Assembly (NCBI GenBank): GCA_950295325.1
Contig: OX485805.1
Coordinates: 43,300,758 to 43,364,757 of the forward strand
DNA length: 64,000 bases
Direction: 5' to 3'
Source: Polytrichum commune
Lineage: Eukaryota; Streptophyta; Polytrichopsida; Polytrichales; Polytrichaceae
Shown here: piece after piece, positions 43,010-54,320 of the stretch
How the letters are laid out: every line of letters begins with the position of its first letter
Numbering within the stretch: position 1 is the first letter of the stretch
The notes under the pieces: generated by a model
The model's database searches: none
Told to the model about the DNA's origin: nothing
The model's input: only the letters and a program-made list of their open reading frames with translations
Translations under genes and position numbers: made by a program

Positions 43010-44058
43010 AAATTGAGAGATTATTGAGTGTTGAGAAATTCCCCAATATTTTCACTTTTAAATGATTTTTTCCCTACCATTTAGGTCACTTGACTCATTG
43101 ATTTCCAAAAATATTAGGCTTGATTTTTTTTTATCATTTTTTGACCAACCCACTATTAGCCTACAATATATATCATAGTTTTCTCCTTGCATATTGTTTT
43201 TGATATGCATGCAACTCAACAAATGTTTGTGCATCTTTACACTTCAAACAGCATTGGTTGATGTTGACATGCTTTTAGATATCTACACCTTTTTTTTTAA
43301 AGCTTAGAATTGCAAATGCAAGATGAAAATGACTACCCTTGCTCTAACATGCATAAAGACGTTGGTATGAGGGTGACATCAACATTTCATTTCCACTTCT
43401 CAATGAAAGCTCACCTAAAAGCACACACACATGTATATGAGCGTACCTCTCATCCATCCAGTACAAAAACTTGACCCCATTCTATAAGAGCATTCTTTAA
43501 GAGAATCTCTTATTTGCACTATCTTTAACCATGTGGTTGGGAAGTACTCAATTTTTAGTCATGACATGGATCCCTTGCTCTTTATTTCTCATGTTTGCTA
43601 AATCTTTTCAGTATGGGTGAAGGAGCACTAAGGCATACATGCCTTAAATGGACACATTTAGCTCTACACCCACATCTCGCCAGATATGAAGCACACAATT
43701 AGTGTGAGATGACTAGGAAATCCATATCTTGCCCATAGCCATATGTAGCCATACTCCTCATGATTTTGGAGTATGTTAAACAACAACCTATTTGAGCTAG
43801 ACCCTCACCGATGTTATTACGATAAGGGGGGTCTAGTTAAAAATCTAGCCCCATACGTTTGTGGTCGATTCATCCCACAATCAAATGACCGTAATAAATG
43901 ACTTCATTACATCCTATAATAGAATTGACTGTGTTTTTGCATTCCGTAACACCGATGGGAACCCAAGTCAAATATGTGGACGCCTAGCCTGCTCCCACAA
44001 TTTCCAGACACAATAAGAATACAATATTCATTTTTGGTATGATGTTTTCTTCCTTGAA
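43010..44058. other. Intergenic DNA with an interrupted family A copy
   Basis: An antisense family A copy begins at 43640-43800, is interrupted by about 430 bp containing the foldback at 44059-44220, and resumes at 44230-44390. A fragment like one end of the family H MITE ('gagcgtacctctcatccatcc') is at about 43440. No gene. Confidence 0.45.
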
Positions 44059-44220
44059 GATCATAACATTATTCACATCCGTAACAATGTTATGTGGGAT
44101 TGACAATATTCCACATAATATTCCCCACATTCGGTCTAAATATGAAAATATTATGGAATGTTTTGTAGAACATTGTCAGTCTCACATAACATTGTTATGG
44201 ATCTGAATAATGTTATGATC
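44059..44220. mobile_element. Short foldback element (hairpin MITE)
   Basis: The left arm 'gatcataacattattcacat' and the right arm, reverse-complemented 'gatcataacattattcagat', match over about 50 bp with few differences. Weaker pairing continues inward. Total 162 bp, loop about 50-60 bp. It is inserted within a family A copy. Confidence 0.75.
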
Positions 44221-44390
44221 TCCCTTCCCAATCATGTCTATTATTGAGCCTAGAATGGTTAACAAAAGTTTAAACACAAGGCCAATCTCTTGTGAACACA
44301 TGGTCTTTTTGGTGGTTGTTCTTAGATAAACACTTAACCACGCACCATTCAAATATAAAGTGTTTGTATAAGACGAGTAATTGAATTAGG

Positions 44391-46138
44391 ATCACATACC
44401 TTAGTGCTAATGAATGAAGTTTCAATAGGTGGACCTGCCTAATGAATAAAGTATAGGTTAGCCTCCATATGACAACACACGATTATACATCACCTCGTCT
44501 ATACAAAGTGTTTCCCGTCGACCATACTTTATGGTGTTGATTTATCTCCATACTACGACTACGGCGCTCGTAATGTGACAATTTTCAAGCTTGGGTTGTC
44601 TTATAACAGAGGTCATCAATGTGCATACATGGATGGGACCCATGTATATTGCAAAGTTCATATGTAATTAGTACTTTGGAACATGCAGGGAAACATTGTG
44701 AGCATTGGAAAACCTTCGAAAACGTTGTGAACATATGTCTTTAATACAAATATTCTTTCACTATGTATACACTAAAACATGCCATTTTCTTGAAAAACCT
44801 TAGTAGTACAACATTTGAAGCCAAAATGTCATATTGTTGAGAATACAACATTTGAATAATGCGACACTTTCTTGTGCAACCAAACGTGTCTTAATAAAGA
44901 GGGAGAATAGTATTATACCCGGTGGGCCTTTGTACCTATCACCATGGGTACCTAGTGTCATTGTGACATATGCCATGTAAGCATATTATGGCTCTATATT
45001 TATGCGTATAAAGTACATTTCTGCCAACATGATGATGAACTTGTACACATATAGGGCCAAACAATGAGACTATACATATAAATAGGTACTACATGAACCT
45101 ATGGCCGCCCACTAGAACGAGCCCCGGGATTGGCTAGCTACACGCATCAAGAGGGTCTGGAGTAATTAAGACTTTGAAATTAAGACCCGTCATTTATTGT
45201 GTTGCATGCTCTAATAACTTACAGAAGATTGCAAACTAAGGGTCGGTTATTAGCAGTTACACGCAAATAGGTACTCTATCTCATTTAGTTTTCCTTTGTT
45301 AGCACACAAATAGGTACTCTAAGGGCCACTTCACACATGAGCCAAGGGCCGTGACCGTGTAATTGTGAGGGCCCTAGACTCTCATCCAAAGGTCTTGCCA
45401 CTGACGCTAGAATTTGTGTGGTGCCTATCTTTTGGAGGTTGGCAAATTATGGCAGACCATGAAACATTAGTAGTTTGTCATATAAGAATCCATGTACTCA
45501 TTTCATCCATGAGAATTTCTTTGGCACTTAGGCCTTTACTTTCTAGTGCGAAGTGAACTTGGATGGTCTTGACCTTTTTGACCAATATTGAGAAATCTTA
45601 GAATGCAATGGTCATGGGCCTCCAGTCTCGTGTGTGTGTGTGAAGTGGCCCTAAACAGTCCTACCATTGTGGTCCCCAACAATTTTCTAGAGTCCATGTT
45701 GCTTCTTATAGTGAGAATCAATGTTGGCCACACTAGATTTCAACCCATGCTGAATTTCTAGTAGAAAATTAGTGTGGGCCATAATAATTGTGTTTGTGCT
45801 ACTTTTAATGTAAGATGACTATATAATATTACATGAGGTGTTGATTGCTAGTCTTCATGAAGAGTTAAGGGAAGAACCGAGGTCTTGGACCATGATAATT
45901 CCATCTTGACTAGAAAATTAGCATGGTCCACACTAATTTTATATCCACACTAACAGGCACACTAATAGGACTACTTATTATACTTGAATGGTTGTGATTG
46001 TTGTTTAGACTTTGGGCACAACTTCAACTACATCTTTATTTTTCTTGTGTCTATATGCAAGATGTAGTTCAATGTTGGACCGGTGTATAGGTGAATGTAT
46101 GGTTTCGATAATGGTATCAAAGAACAATATTGATACCA
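44391..46138. other. Intergenic DNA, no gene seen
   Basis: Only short open frames; no domain or exon signature. A family I fragment (see 14361-14750) lies in reverse at about 46070-46130. Confidence 0.4.
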
Positions 46139-46382
46139 GGAGAGAGGGATTATTGTATACAAGCATACCTCTCATCCATCCAACATAAAGACGCTACCCC
46201 CTAAAGGTTTGCTATTGATTCATCTTAAATGACTTTAGGTAGACAAATTTGGGATCTTTACATCTAATTCCGGTGTCAAAACCATTGAACAAGGTAAGCT
46301 TGGGTTGCAACTTATTTCACACCCTTTATGTTGGTTGAATGATAGGTACGCTCATATACGATAATTCCCTCTCTCTCTCCTA
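46139..46382. mobile_element. MITE with ~50 bp inverted repeats (family H)
   Basis: The left arm is 'ggagagagggattattgtat' followed by 'acaagcatacctctcatcc'. The right arm, reverse-complemented, is 'gagagagggaattatcgtat' followed by 'atgagcgtacctatcattc'. Both end in 'ccaacataaag'. The internal part is about 140 bp, non-coding. A solitary end is at about 43440. Confidence 0.7.
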
Positions 46383-48180
46383 GATACTAGGTTGACTTTA
46401 CCTAGGCATGAAGATTCTTGAATGCTATATAGACCCAAATGATGTTGAAAAATTCAAACAAATCTTAAATACCTATATCTTGTTGGTATTAAAATGTAGA
46501 ATCCTCAATATAGATGCCCCCAATGATATTAAAAGATAAAAATAAATATCCAATTCAATAAAGGTGTCGTTGTAGTCAAAGAGTGGATTGCCTCCTATAG
46601 TGATCAATGCCTCTCTTATGGGTTGGCCTTGCCATTCTCTTCTAGTGTCACAATAGTAACTACAATAATATAGAAAGGGACTACAATCATCACAACCACC
46701 TCCATTACGTATTCTATCATAGCTGGTGAAGTAAGAGAGTAGAGGCAGCCATAACCGGTCACTTAAGAGAATTATGCGCCCAATATGAAAAGGTATAAGG
46801 CGGTGTTAATTTTTCCTATGTAGGAAGATAGAAATTAAGAGGACTACAATTTTTTGGTAACTTTATTCTTTAAATTATGAATTTGTAAAGTCAAAAGTTG
46901 GTCCAAACACATTACTGATGTCTAGAGGTTGCCACAACTGCTCATTTTAACCGCTCATTCATCTTCGCTTTAAAACTCAAAACTAGTACATGTGTCATGG
47001 CACTATTGGTTTCAGATTGATCAAAATTTAGTCCCTTCCTTATTGAAATTCAATCCCAACCAGATCGAAATTTTGGTACCCAATAGATTGCCGATGGGGT
47101 CTTGATTGAGTCAAGGCGCCTCTACTACAATTGAGGTTGTGGTCATTGTAGCTTGTGGTTATCACCAATGTACGTGTTCCCGATCTTTGCAAATCAACCT
47201 AAGAAGGTCGAGAACATGGCTCGGGAAGAACTGGATGTTAGTCACATATGAACTGGTTGAGGGGCTGATCACACCGATCAGTTCCGACACCATCCGTCAG
47301 CATCTCCAGCTACAATAGTGTGAAAAGTGGTGGGCCAAAATCTATTTCTCAACATAATCCCCAGCACGACTCGAACCAGATGGAAAGTTTGGTGTGATCG
47401 GGGCATGAGTTTGAGAAATAACTAGTTGAAATTGGAGACTTCAAGAGAATTGCCGATCATTTTAGAGGAATCTAGAGAATATACCTCATATGAATACAAC
47501 AAAACCATAAGATGTCAACATGTAACCGGCTGGATTTAGAATCACTAGGATCTTGACCAACTATATATGCCCAAAAACTTCCCGGGCACTAGTCGAGAAG
47601 TTGGTTCATGTTATTTTACTTGAAAACTCTTACAATGTTCATCACATAAGCTGCAAAGGAAACCCCGACACACTCCATAATACTTTGACAAAATGCATTG
47701 AACTTACTAAGGTTTGTCGAAGCTTGGGATCGGGTACCTAACCCATGATTAGGGTGTCGATCTCCATGCTCGTATGATAAATATAGAACGGAAGAAAGCA
47801 AACTACACGCATCAACTACAAAAGATATGCGTGGCCATCCATTAAGGAGCACTTTATGGATAAGAAGGGTGCGCACGTGTACATATAGGGTTGTGACCTA
47901 TTATGGATCCCTTGTTATGTGGGGAGTTGTGGAAACATACCACATGCTACTAAAGAAATAAAAAGCAAGAGGAGGCAAAGGCACATGCAACACATCCCAA
48001 TGTGTAGCAAATTAGCTTTGAGACAAGTTCAAAATTAACCTTCCAACTCTTTGTGGATACCTCACCTTTGTATAGGAGGTGACTTATGTAAGCTACAATG
48101 ACTTCCAAACATAATGCAATGCCCTTTACAAACATACAAACTTGACATTTTCTCGCAAACGGGAAAACCTTACGTCATGT
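46383..48180. other. Intergenic DNA with a family G copy
   Basis: A family G copy lies at about 47330-47600 ('catgtaaccggctggattt', 'ggatcttgaccaac'). No gene recognised; frames of 60-86 codons lack features. Confidence 0.4.
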
Positions 48181-49566
48181 GGACTCGCATGCCAACAATA
48201 AATGGTAAAAACGTGAATTTGGGGTGTTGCATAACTTTTGGAACTAGTCAAATTTGTTGAACTACAAGAGCAATCCATGTTATAGTATGTAATAACTCAT
48301 TGGTTAACACTTTTGCTTTGCATTCACGAGGTCCTTGGTTCCCCTTCCACCATGCCCAAAACTTCCCTAGAAATTCATGCACTTGTTAATGCCCTCCATA
48401 TTGCATAACATAATTGCCGTACAATAGCTAGGAAACTAGGAACAACACAATCAAATATTTAGTCGCATCATTAAACGCTACAGAGCTACCGGGAAGTTGG
48501 AGGATAAGGGAAGGTTAAGGCATTCACACATTCTTAGTGAAGAGGGATAATCGTTACTTGGCACATATGGTGCAAACAAAAGAGCAAAGTATTGTAGTAA
48601 AATGTTGGAGGGCTTTTCAAGAGGTTTCAAATATCACAACTTCCCCTAACATAGTAAGAAGAGCACTAAAGCCCCAAGGACTGTAGTATGTACTTACAAC
48701 GAAGAAGCCTCTCCTTTTAGATTGTCACAAACAATTAAAGCATAAACGGGCAAAGAGCATAAGGATTGGATAGATGAACAATGGATGAAAGTTGTATTCT
48801 CATATGAAAGTAAATTCAACATTGTGGGGTCTGATGGTTGACAATGGTGTTGGAAAAGGCTTGGGAACCCATAAGCTATTGTGTGCTTTGTAAAATTGTG
48901 AAGCACGGAGGAGGGAGCATCATGGTTTGGGGTTGCATGAGTTGGGAGGGCGTCGGGGAGTTCACAATAATCAAAGGAAAAATTGATAGCGAGGATTATT
49001 AGAACTTCTTACATGATAACCTAAGCATGCCAATTGTGAAGTTCAAAAAGAAGCGGAGAAATGGGTGTTCCAAAAAAATAAATGACCCAGAGTGTATTAG
49101 CATGTCAACATTCAAATGGTTCAACAATCATGCAATCACAATATTGCCATGGAGTCCAAAATCCCCCGACATGAATTCTATCAAACACCTTTGGAATGAA
49201 ACGGACCAATGCCTCTGACTTTGTAAAGACCGCCCCACTAGCAAGGATGACCTTTGGAAGAAGCTACAAAAGCAATGGAACAACATTGGGGTGGAAGTCA
49301 TACACAAATTGGTGAAATCAATGCCCAACAAAGTGCATGCATTGTTGAAGGCAAAAGGAGGATACACCAAATACTAGCCAAATAGCATAGCATTGATACA
49401 AAACGTATAACTAATAAACTGCATTTTTCCGTATGATTTGCAATGTTTTCAATGTCATCCAACGGGCGGGGTTCGTGTCCAAGAACACAACAACATCAAA
49501 AGTGCCAACAGTAATGCAACACCCCACATTCACATTTTAACCCATTTATTGTTGGTTTGTGAGTCC
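48181..49566 (+). mobile_element. Tc1/mariner element with ~65 bp terminal inverted repeats (inactive)
   Basis: The left end (48181-48246) reads 'ggactcgcatgccaacaata', then 'aatggtaaaaacgtgaattt' and 'ggggtgttgcat'. The right end (49502-49566), reverse-complemented, reads 'ggactcacaaaccaacaata', then 'aatgggttaaaatgtgaatg' and 'tggggtgttgcat'. Total about 1.39 kb, the usual size for this superfamily. Between them lies a decayed transposase. Exact ends and the TA duplication were not fixed. Confidence 0.8.
48330..49376 (+). pseudogene. Tc1/mariner transposase pseudogene
   Basis: Readable pieces across several frames: a WRAFQEVSNITTSPNIVRRA type DNA-binding end; VVFSYESKFNIVGSDG (the family has FSDESKF, so the first catalytic D reads Y); a GGSIMVWGCMSWEGVG-like block; a damaged second-D region (VFQKNK then a stop, where VFQ.D.DPKH is expected); WFNNHAITILPWSPKSPDMN; then SIKHLWNE (the catalytic E of PIEHLW reads K). 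The C-terminal end is readable to GYTKY. Many stops and frameshifts, with all three catalytic acids lost. It cannot encode an active transposase. Confidence 0.85.
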
Positions 49567-51109
49567 GATCACCATGGAAATTGATGTGAGCATCCATGTT
49601 AACACTACAAACCTCTTTAATATCATGACCCCCCAACTCTCGACATAAAATCCGGAGCCTCACCTCCAAAAAGTGTTGGCATACATGCATCCATGTCATA
49701 CTTGGGACTTAAAACTTGGGACCCCATGTGAAGTGGTAAGTCCCAACTTCCATGCTCTCAACGGCTGAGATTACTCGGATTGACCTCAACTAAACCAAGA
49801 CTTAGCCAACTAGCTGGGAGGTTGATGCAAAGACTCTATGAATAACTCTACTATAGACTGGCTGGGAGGTTGATGCAAAGACTTTACGAATAACTCTAAT
49901 ATGTTAGTATATAACTCGACTATCTAGTTGAAGTTGGATACGATGATGTACATACGAAGGCTACCATCCTTCTTCCACATAAGCCATGTGAGAGCTTTAA
50001 ATCTACGCACATTGGGCTTTAAACCCTCGATATGAAAGGCTTACAAAAAGAAGAAGACACAAGGCACACACATATATATATATATATATATACCTCTTCC
50101 GCATGAAGAGGTTGCATAGACATATGAATGACTTGGCAATGAAGGCAAGTCATTGATGGTGGTGGTAATAGGTTTGGTGCACGAGAATCGCATGGGTAGG
50201 GAAGGGGGTCCTATTACCGTTGTCCCTTTGGACCCTATTCCCGCTCATGAATGAGGTCATTGTGGATGTTGGGACAATATGAGCACTTTGTGGTCAGGCC
50301 GACTTATGTAGAGACCACTCGAACACAAGTGTCAAAACAAAGTGACGAAATATCAAGCACACAAAGGCTAGCTGGGGACGTACCCATGCAAATATCGAGA
50401 GCTTTGTGGGACGTACATTACACACACACACACACACACAGACTTGGAAGCCAAGATCTGGCATTGGTGATGATGGTGTGGGGGGAGATTATTAAATACA
50501 ACTGGTCGAGATCCCAGTGTTTCCAACACCAACTGGTTCCATGCTGACAGACATCTTTCAGTTTTCTTTATGACAACCCAAACCCTCCGTTATGTCACAC
50601 TTCATAATGCCATCCTCTGCAATGTCACTCCCTTTCTTGTACCCCGAAACCCTAGGGAATAGATGTGCTTGGTTTAGATCTCCCTCTTTGTTGTTATCGG
50701 GTTTTCCTCCCATATATCACATGTTTCAAGTTGAAAATATCCACCAAAGGATTCAAACTACACATTCGCATGGATCACGTTGTCGTCCTTGTCATTATTG
50801 CAGTGTTGACTTTGTGGTGTTCCATAACGTCACATGTTCCACTAGTTCTCTGTTATCATGCATCCATGTTGACACAACGGACCTCTTTAACATTACGTGC
50901 ACTTTGGTTGCCACGGGTGTGATACTGGGGAGGTGAGAGTATTCTTTAGATTCCCCTAAAATGATGGGTGAATTCCCTTTTGTCTTGAAATTGAACCGGT
51001 CATTTCTCAATCTCAACAGGTTCATTTGTAACTAGCAGTCGATTATCCCCATTCATTGGAAAGTAGGTAGACCGTTGTTGGTGGGTTCATCTCGATTGTA
51101 TTATAAGAG
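49567..51109. other. Intergenic DNA with an interrupted family G copy
   Basis: Family G (-) lies at 50480-50570 and 50940-51050, split by about 370 bp. That insertion shares 'catccatgttgacac...acctctttaacatta' with 49590-49625. (AT)n occurs at about 50070-50092 and (AC)n at 50419-50440. No gene. Confidence 0.45.
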
Positions 51110-51430
51110 TTAGCTTACATTAGGGACCGAGAGCAATATGAAATAACGGGGGGGGGGGGGTGGGGGGACTCCAAACCCTAGCAATCTTATTGGTTGAGGG
51201 TGAAGAAACTTGACCCAAGGAGTTTACACTAGGGTTTGGGTCCAAGGCAAGAAAATAAAATGACGTGGTGTTGATGTGATATCATTTTTTTTGGGGGGGG
51301 GGGGGGGGTCAAATCTCGACGGTCCCACTCAAGAATAGTTTTCCTCGTAGGGTAGGTTATACATTAGGGCATAGGTTCAAGATACATGGGGGTCCGAAAC
51401 ACCCCTTTAATGGACCTTACTATTGGACTT
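51110..51430. repeat. Family D repeats with G14 and G16 tracts
   Basis: Two partial family D copies ('ttacattaggg' near 51115, 'gggtaggttatacattaggg' near 51347) enclose poly-G runs at 51147-51160 and 51293-51308. The matching places of the 35.6 kb copy have no such runs, so the runs probably arose after insertion. Confidence 0.5.
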
Positions 51431-51572
51431 AAGATTTCACCCAAGCTTGACGATTGGTTTCCCAAACCATGAGAAGTACTTTCTCGAGATGGGACGACTG
51501 AGATTCAACGGGAGACTTATGCCCCGTTAGTTTTCATTGACTCCACCACAATGCAAGATCATTGTTGCCTAC

Positions 51573-51869
51573 CGCACCTCAAACTATAGACTTGTCATTG
51601 AAATTGGACGATGGACCACTATCCCTATCTCTAGAGATACTTGACTCTGCCACTTGTGCTCATATAACGTTGTTGAAAATGATGCACATTTTGTATTGGA
51701 TTGCCCCTTATATAACCCCATTAGAGATAAGTTTTCATCACTATTTGAGAAGGTAGTATCATGGAACCTCAAGTCTTTCTTTCAAGTAGACCATTAAATT
51801 GACATTAGCATGTATCTTACAAAGGCTATTGCACTAAACCACTTTAAAGAACTAGTTGATTTGAAATGA
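51573..51869 (+). pseudogene. LINE-type ORF2 zinc-binding C-terminal remnant, two in-frame stops
   Basis: One frame reads RLVIEIGRWTTIPI, a stop, LCHLCSYNVVENDAHFVLDC (C-x2-C-x10-H-x4-C), PLYNPIRDKFSSLFEKVV, a second stop, then a further ~25 codons to a third stop. The 'Cx2C...HFVLDCPLYNPIR' block is typical of the zinc-binding region downstream of reverse transcriptase in plant non-LTR elements. RT and endonuclease parts are absent. It is a different LINE lineage from the one at 3.2 kb, where the equivalent block reads WLHVLLKC. Confidence 0.7.
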
Positions 51870-52085
51870 TCATGATGTACTTTCAATCCCATTAGCCTTT
51901 TTGATTTCCCAAACTTTAAAACCAATTTCAGTTCATTCCATGTTTACGGTTGTCAAATATGATAGCAACTATAGACAAGCAAGCAAACCAAAAACTTGCT
52001 CCACAATGTGGGTAAGAAGATTGGGGCAAGCCCAACCCATAATGTTGGATCTAACCCTCGTATGTTTGGGGGATCCACTTCAATT

Positions 52086-52116
<31 letters not shown>

Positions 52117-52544
52117 CTCACTCTTGAAATGTGAACTAGGTCACTTTTTTGGAGTTGATTTACAAGAGACGGTTGTGAAAGGTGGATTTTAGAGTACATC
52201 TATGTGCTTGGAAGCAAAATCACCTTCATTGATCACTGAATACTATAAGAAACATTAAAAAAAAATTAACTAAAATTTCAAGGTGACTCAAAATGGCTTG
52301 ACTCAAAATATATTGGATTTACTAAATTATGATTCTCATAACTTGCTAGAAAAAGGCCAAGACTATCATTTCATGGACGTGTCACTAACCTTATTACTTT
52401 CCTATAGTGGTACATTTTGTTGAATAAAATAATAAACCAAGCGTCCAAATTTTAGGTGTATATATGATATGCCAGACCCTCTATGCCTAATAAATTTTAT
52501 CCTAGTTACAAAATTGTAATAGGAAGCTATCAAGCTAAATAATG

Positions 52545-53035
52545 ACTTGGGTGTACAAAGATTCTTTCATCTTGTGATACTCATCAAGTATCAATGTTTG
52601 AATGATATTACATTTTGGATACTGGTTGGATAGGTGCAAGATTGATACTGTATACGGATACCATACATTTGTCTATAAATTGGTCCAACATTGATTCGAA
52701 TCCACACGTGAACCGATAAAAGCTTGGCATGCCTTCTTCCTTGGGGCATGACTTGCATGCCAACTTTGCCAACACCACACTCTTATCAAGTCCAGATGCT
52801 TTTGTACATAAATCATCTAAAATGTTTTTGAAAGGAGGAAAGCAAAAAAGAAAGAAAAGAGGAATTAAAAAACTGGCAAGATATTGATACCATCCATTTA
52901 CCATATACCGGTCCAACATTGATCCAAACCCACATGTGAACTTATGAAAGTTTGGTGTGCCTTCTTCCTTGAAGCTTGACTTGAAAGTCATCTTTGCCAA
53001 GATCAAACTCTTGTCAAGTCAAGATGTTGTGCAAG
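52545..53035. repeat. Family I sequence with a ~230 bp direct duplication
   Basis: The stretch 'tccaacattgat...cacgtgaac...tgccttcttcctt...gacttg' at about 52680-52790 is repeated at about 52908-53030. The 132-codon minus frame spanning it carries the duplicated peptide but no recognisable domain. Confidence 0.6.
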
Positions 53036-53059
53036 GTAGACATGTACTATTTGAATATT

Positions 53060-53370
53060 GTTTCTCTATGCACCCACTTCTTGTAGGATAAGAAGCATGC
53101 AATTAGTGAGAGATGATTAGCAAACCCATTGCCATTCGCCTCATAATTTTCACAAGTCATATGAATATCTTATTCCATCATTCAAAGTGAGTATGCTTGT
53201 GCTCATTCAATGGTCATATAGGTCCCCCCAATCATGTCGACCATTGAACCTAGAATGGTAAGCATACATTGAGAGTGTAGTCCAGTCTCTTTGAGACACG
53301 TGTCATTTTGTAGGGTACATTCTTAGATTCACACCTAACCACACACCACTCAAATATAGGTGTTGTTGTT
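53060..53370 (-). repeat. Repeat family A copy
   Basis: A nearly complete antisense copy: 'gaagcatgcaattagtg', 'catatgaatatcttattcc', 'gtgtagtccagtctctttg' and 'cacctaaccacacaccactc'. Confidence 0.6.
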
Positions 53371-53404
53371 GCCTTGGAAATAGGCATCTCTACCTTACAA
53401 AACT

Positions 53405-54320
53405 GTGACCGGGCACATTTTTGGGCATAATCGGTCGAGATCCTAGTAGTGTTTCCAAGCACAATTGGTTACATGTTGACATCTTTCGGTTTTTCTCATC
53501 AATTTGAGGTATATTACATAATATGTATAAAGTTAACGGCAATTTTCCTGAAGCCTGGAACTTCAACCAATTATTCCTCAAACTCAATCGGTTCATCTGT
53601 AACTAGCAGTGAATTCCCTCATTCATTTTCACCAAAAACCACCCAAAATGTTCCTTTGAAAGTGAAAGGAAAACAAGCCAAGAAAGAATATAAACACAAG
53701 GAAACAGGCAAGATTCAGTAAAAGGAAGTTAGACTTCCAAGGAGCACAACATTTTGACATGTTTTGCAACCATGAATGGGGAGAACCTGAACCGCTACAC
53801 TAAAAAGGATACTTAGTTGTTTGATTATATTTAATGTTGTTACCACCCTACCCTACTCAACACTAATTTCCAATTCATGACAATCAATGTTAGACATAAA
53901 TGTGTTGCAACCTTCCCTACTGCCACCTCCCTGATTACATCCTTTCTTTCATATCCTTACTTACACTAAATTCGAACATGTAACTTCCACATATTATCAT
54001 AGTTGACATTTAGTATTTGAGTTTACATGTAACGTTATTTACTTTCATGGGGCTATTGACATTTACTGTACACGTTCGTATTTCGTGTACCAAACACTAA
54101 AAATCCTTTTTAGTGTAACTATAGATGAACCGGTTCAGTTTGAGGTCCAAAACTTCATGAAAATCACCCATCATTTTGGAGGAATTTATAGAACACACCT
54201 CAAACCAATGAAGGAAAACCGAAAGACATCATCAACATGTAAACCGGTTGGGCTTGGAAACACACTAGGATCTCGACCGATTATGCCCCAAATATCTCCC
54301 CCCGGACATTCATTTTGCAG
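53405..54320. repeat. Inverted pair of family G copies flanking a P2 MITE
   Basis: Family G is antisense at 53405-53640 ('gggcataatcggtcgagatc') and sense at 54118-54320 ('ggatctcgaccgattatgcc'). The P2 MITE lies between them and abuts the right copy. The pair could fold back on itself. Confidence 0.6.
53798..54115. mobile_element. MITE with TA target duplication (family P2), copy 2
   Basis: 318 bp, flanked by TA at 53796-53797 and 54116-54117. The left end starts CACTAAAAAGGATACTTAG and the right end closes in CCTTTTTAGTG. Shorter than the 37.9 kb copy by internal deletion ('attaatgttgttaccaccc' region retained). Confidence 0.8.

Noticed and set aside
46108-46120. Copia-like primer-binding site ('tggtatcaaag')
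   Set aside because: Differs from the initiator-Met consensus, has no adjacent LTR, and lies in a family I repeat that contains 'gataccaatattgata' type palindromes.
52608-53006. 132-codon minus-strand frame with an internal peptide repeat
   Set aside because: The repeat follows from a DNA duplication within a known dispersed family; no domain or start context.
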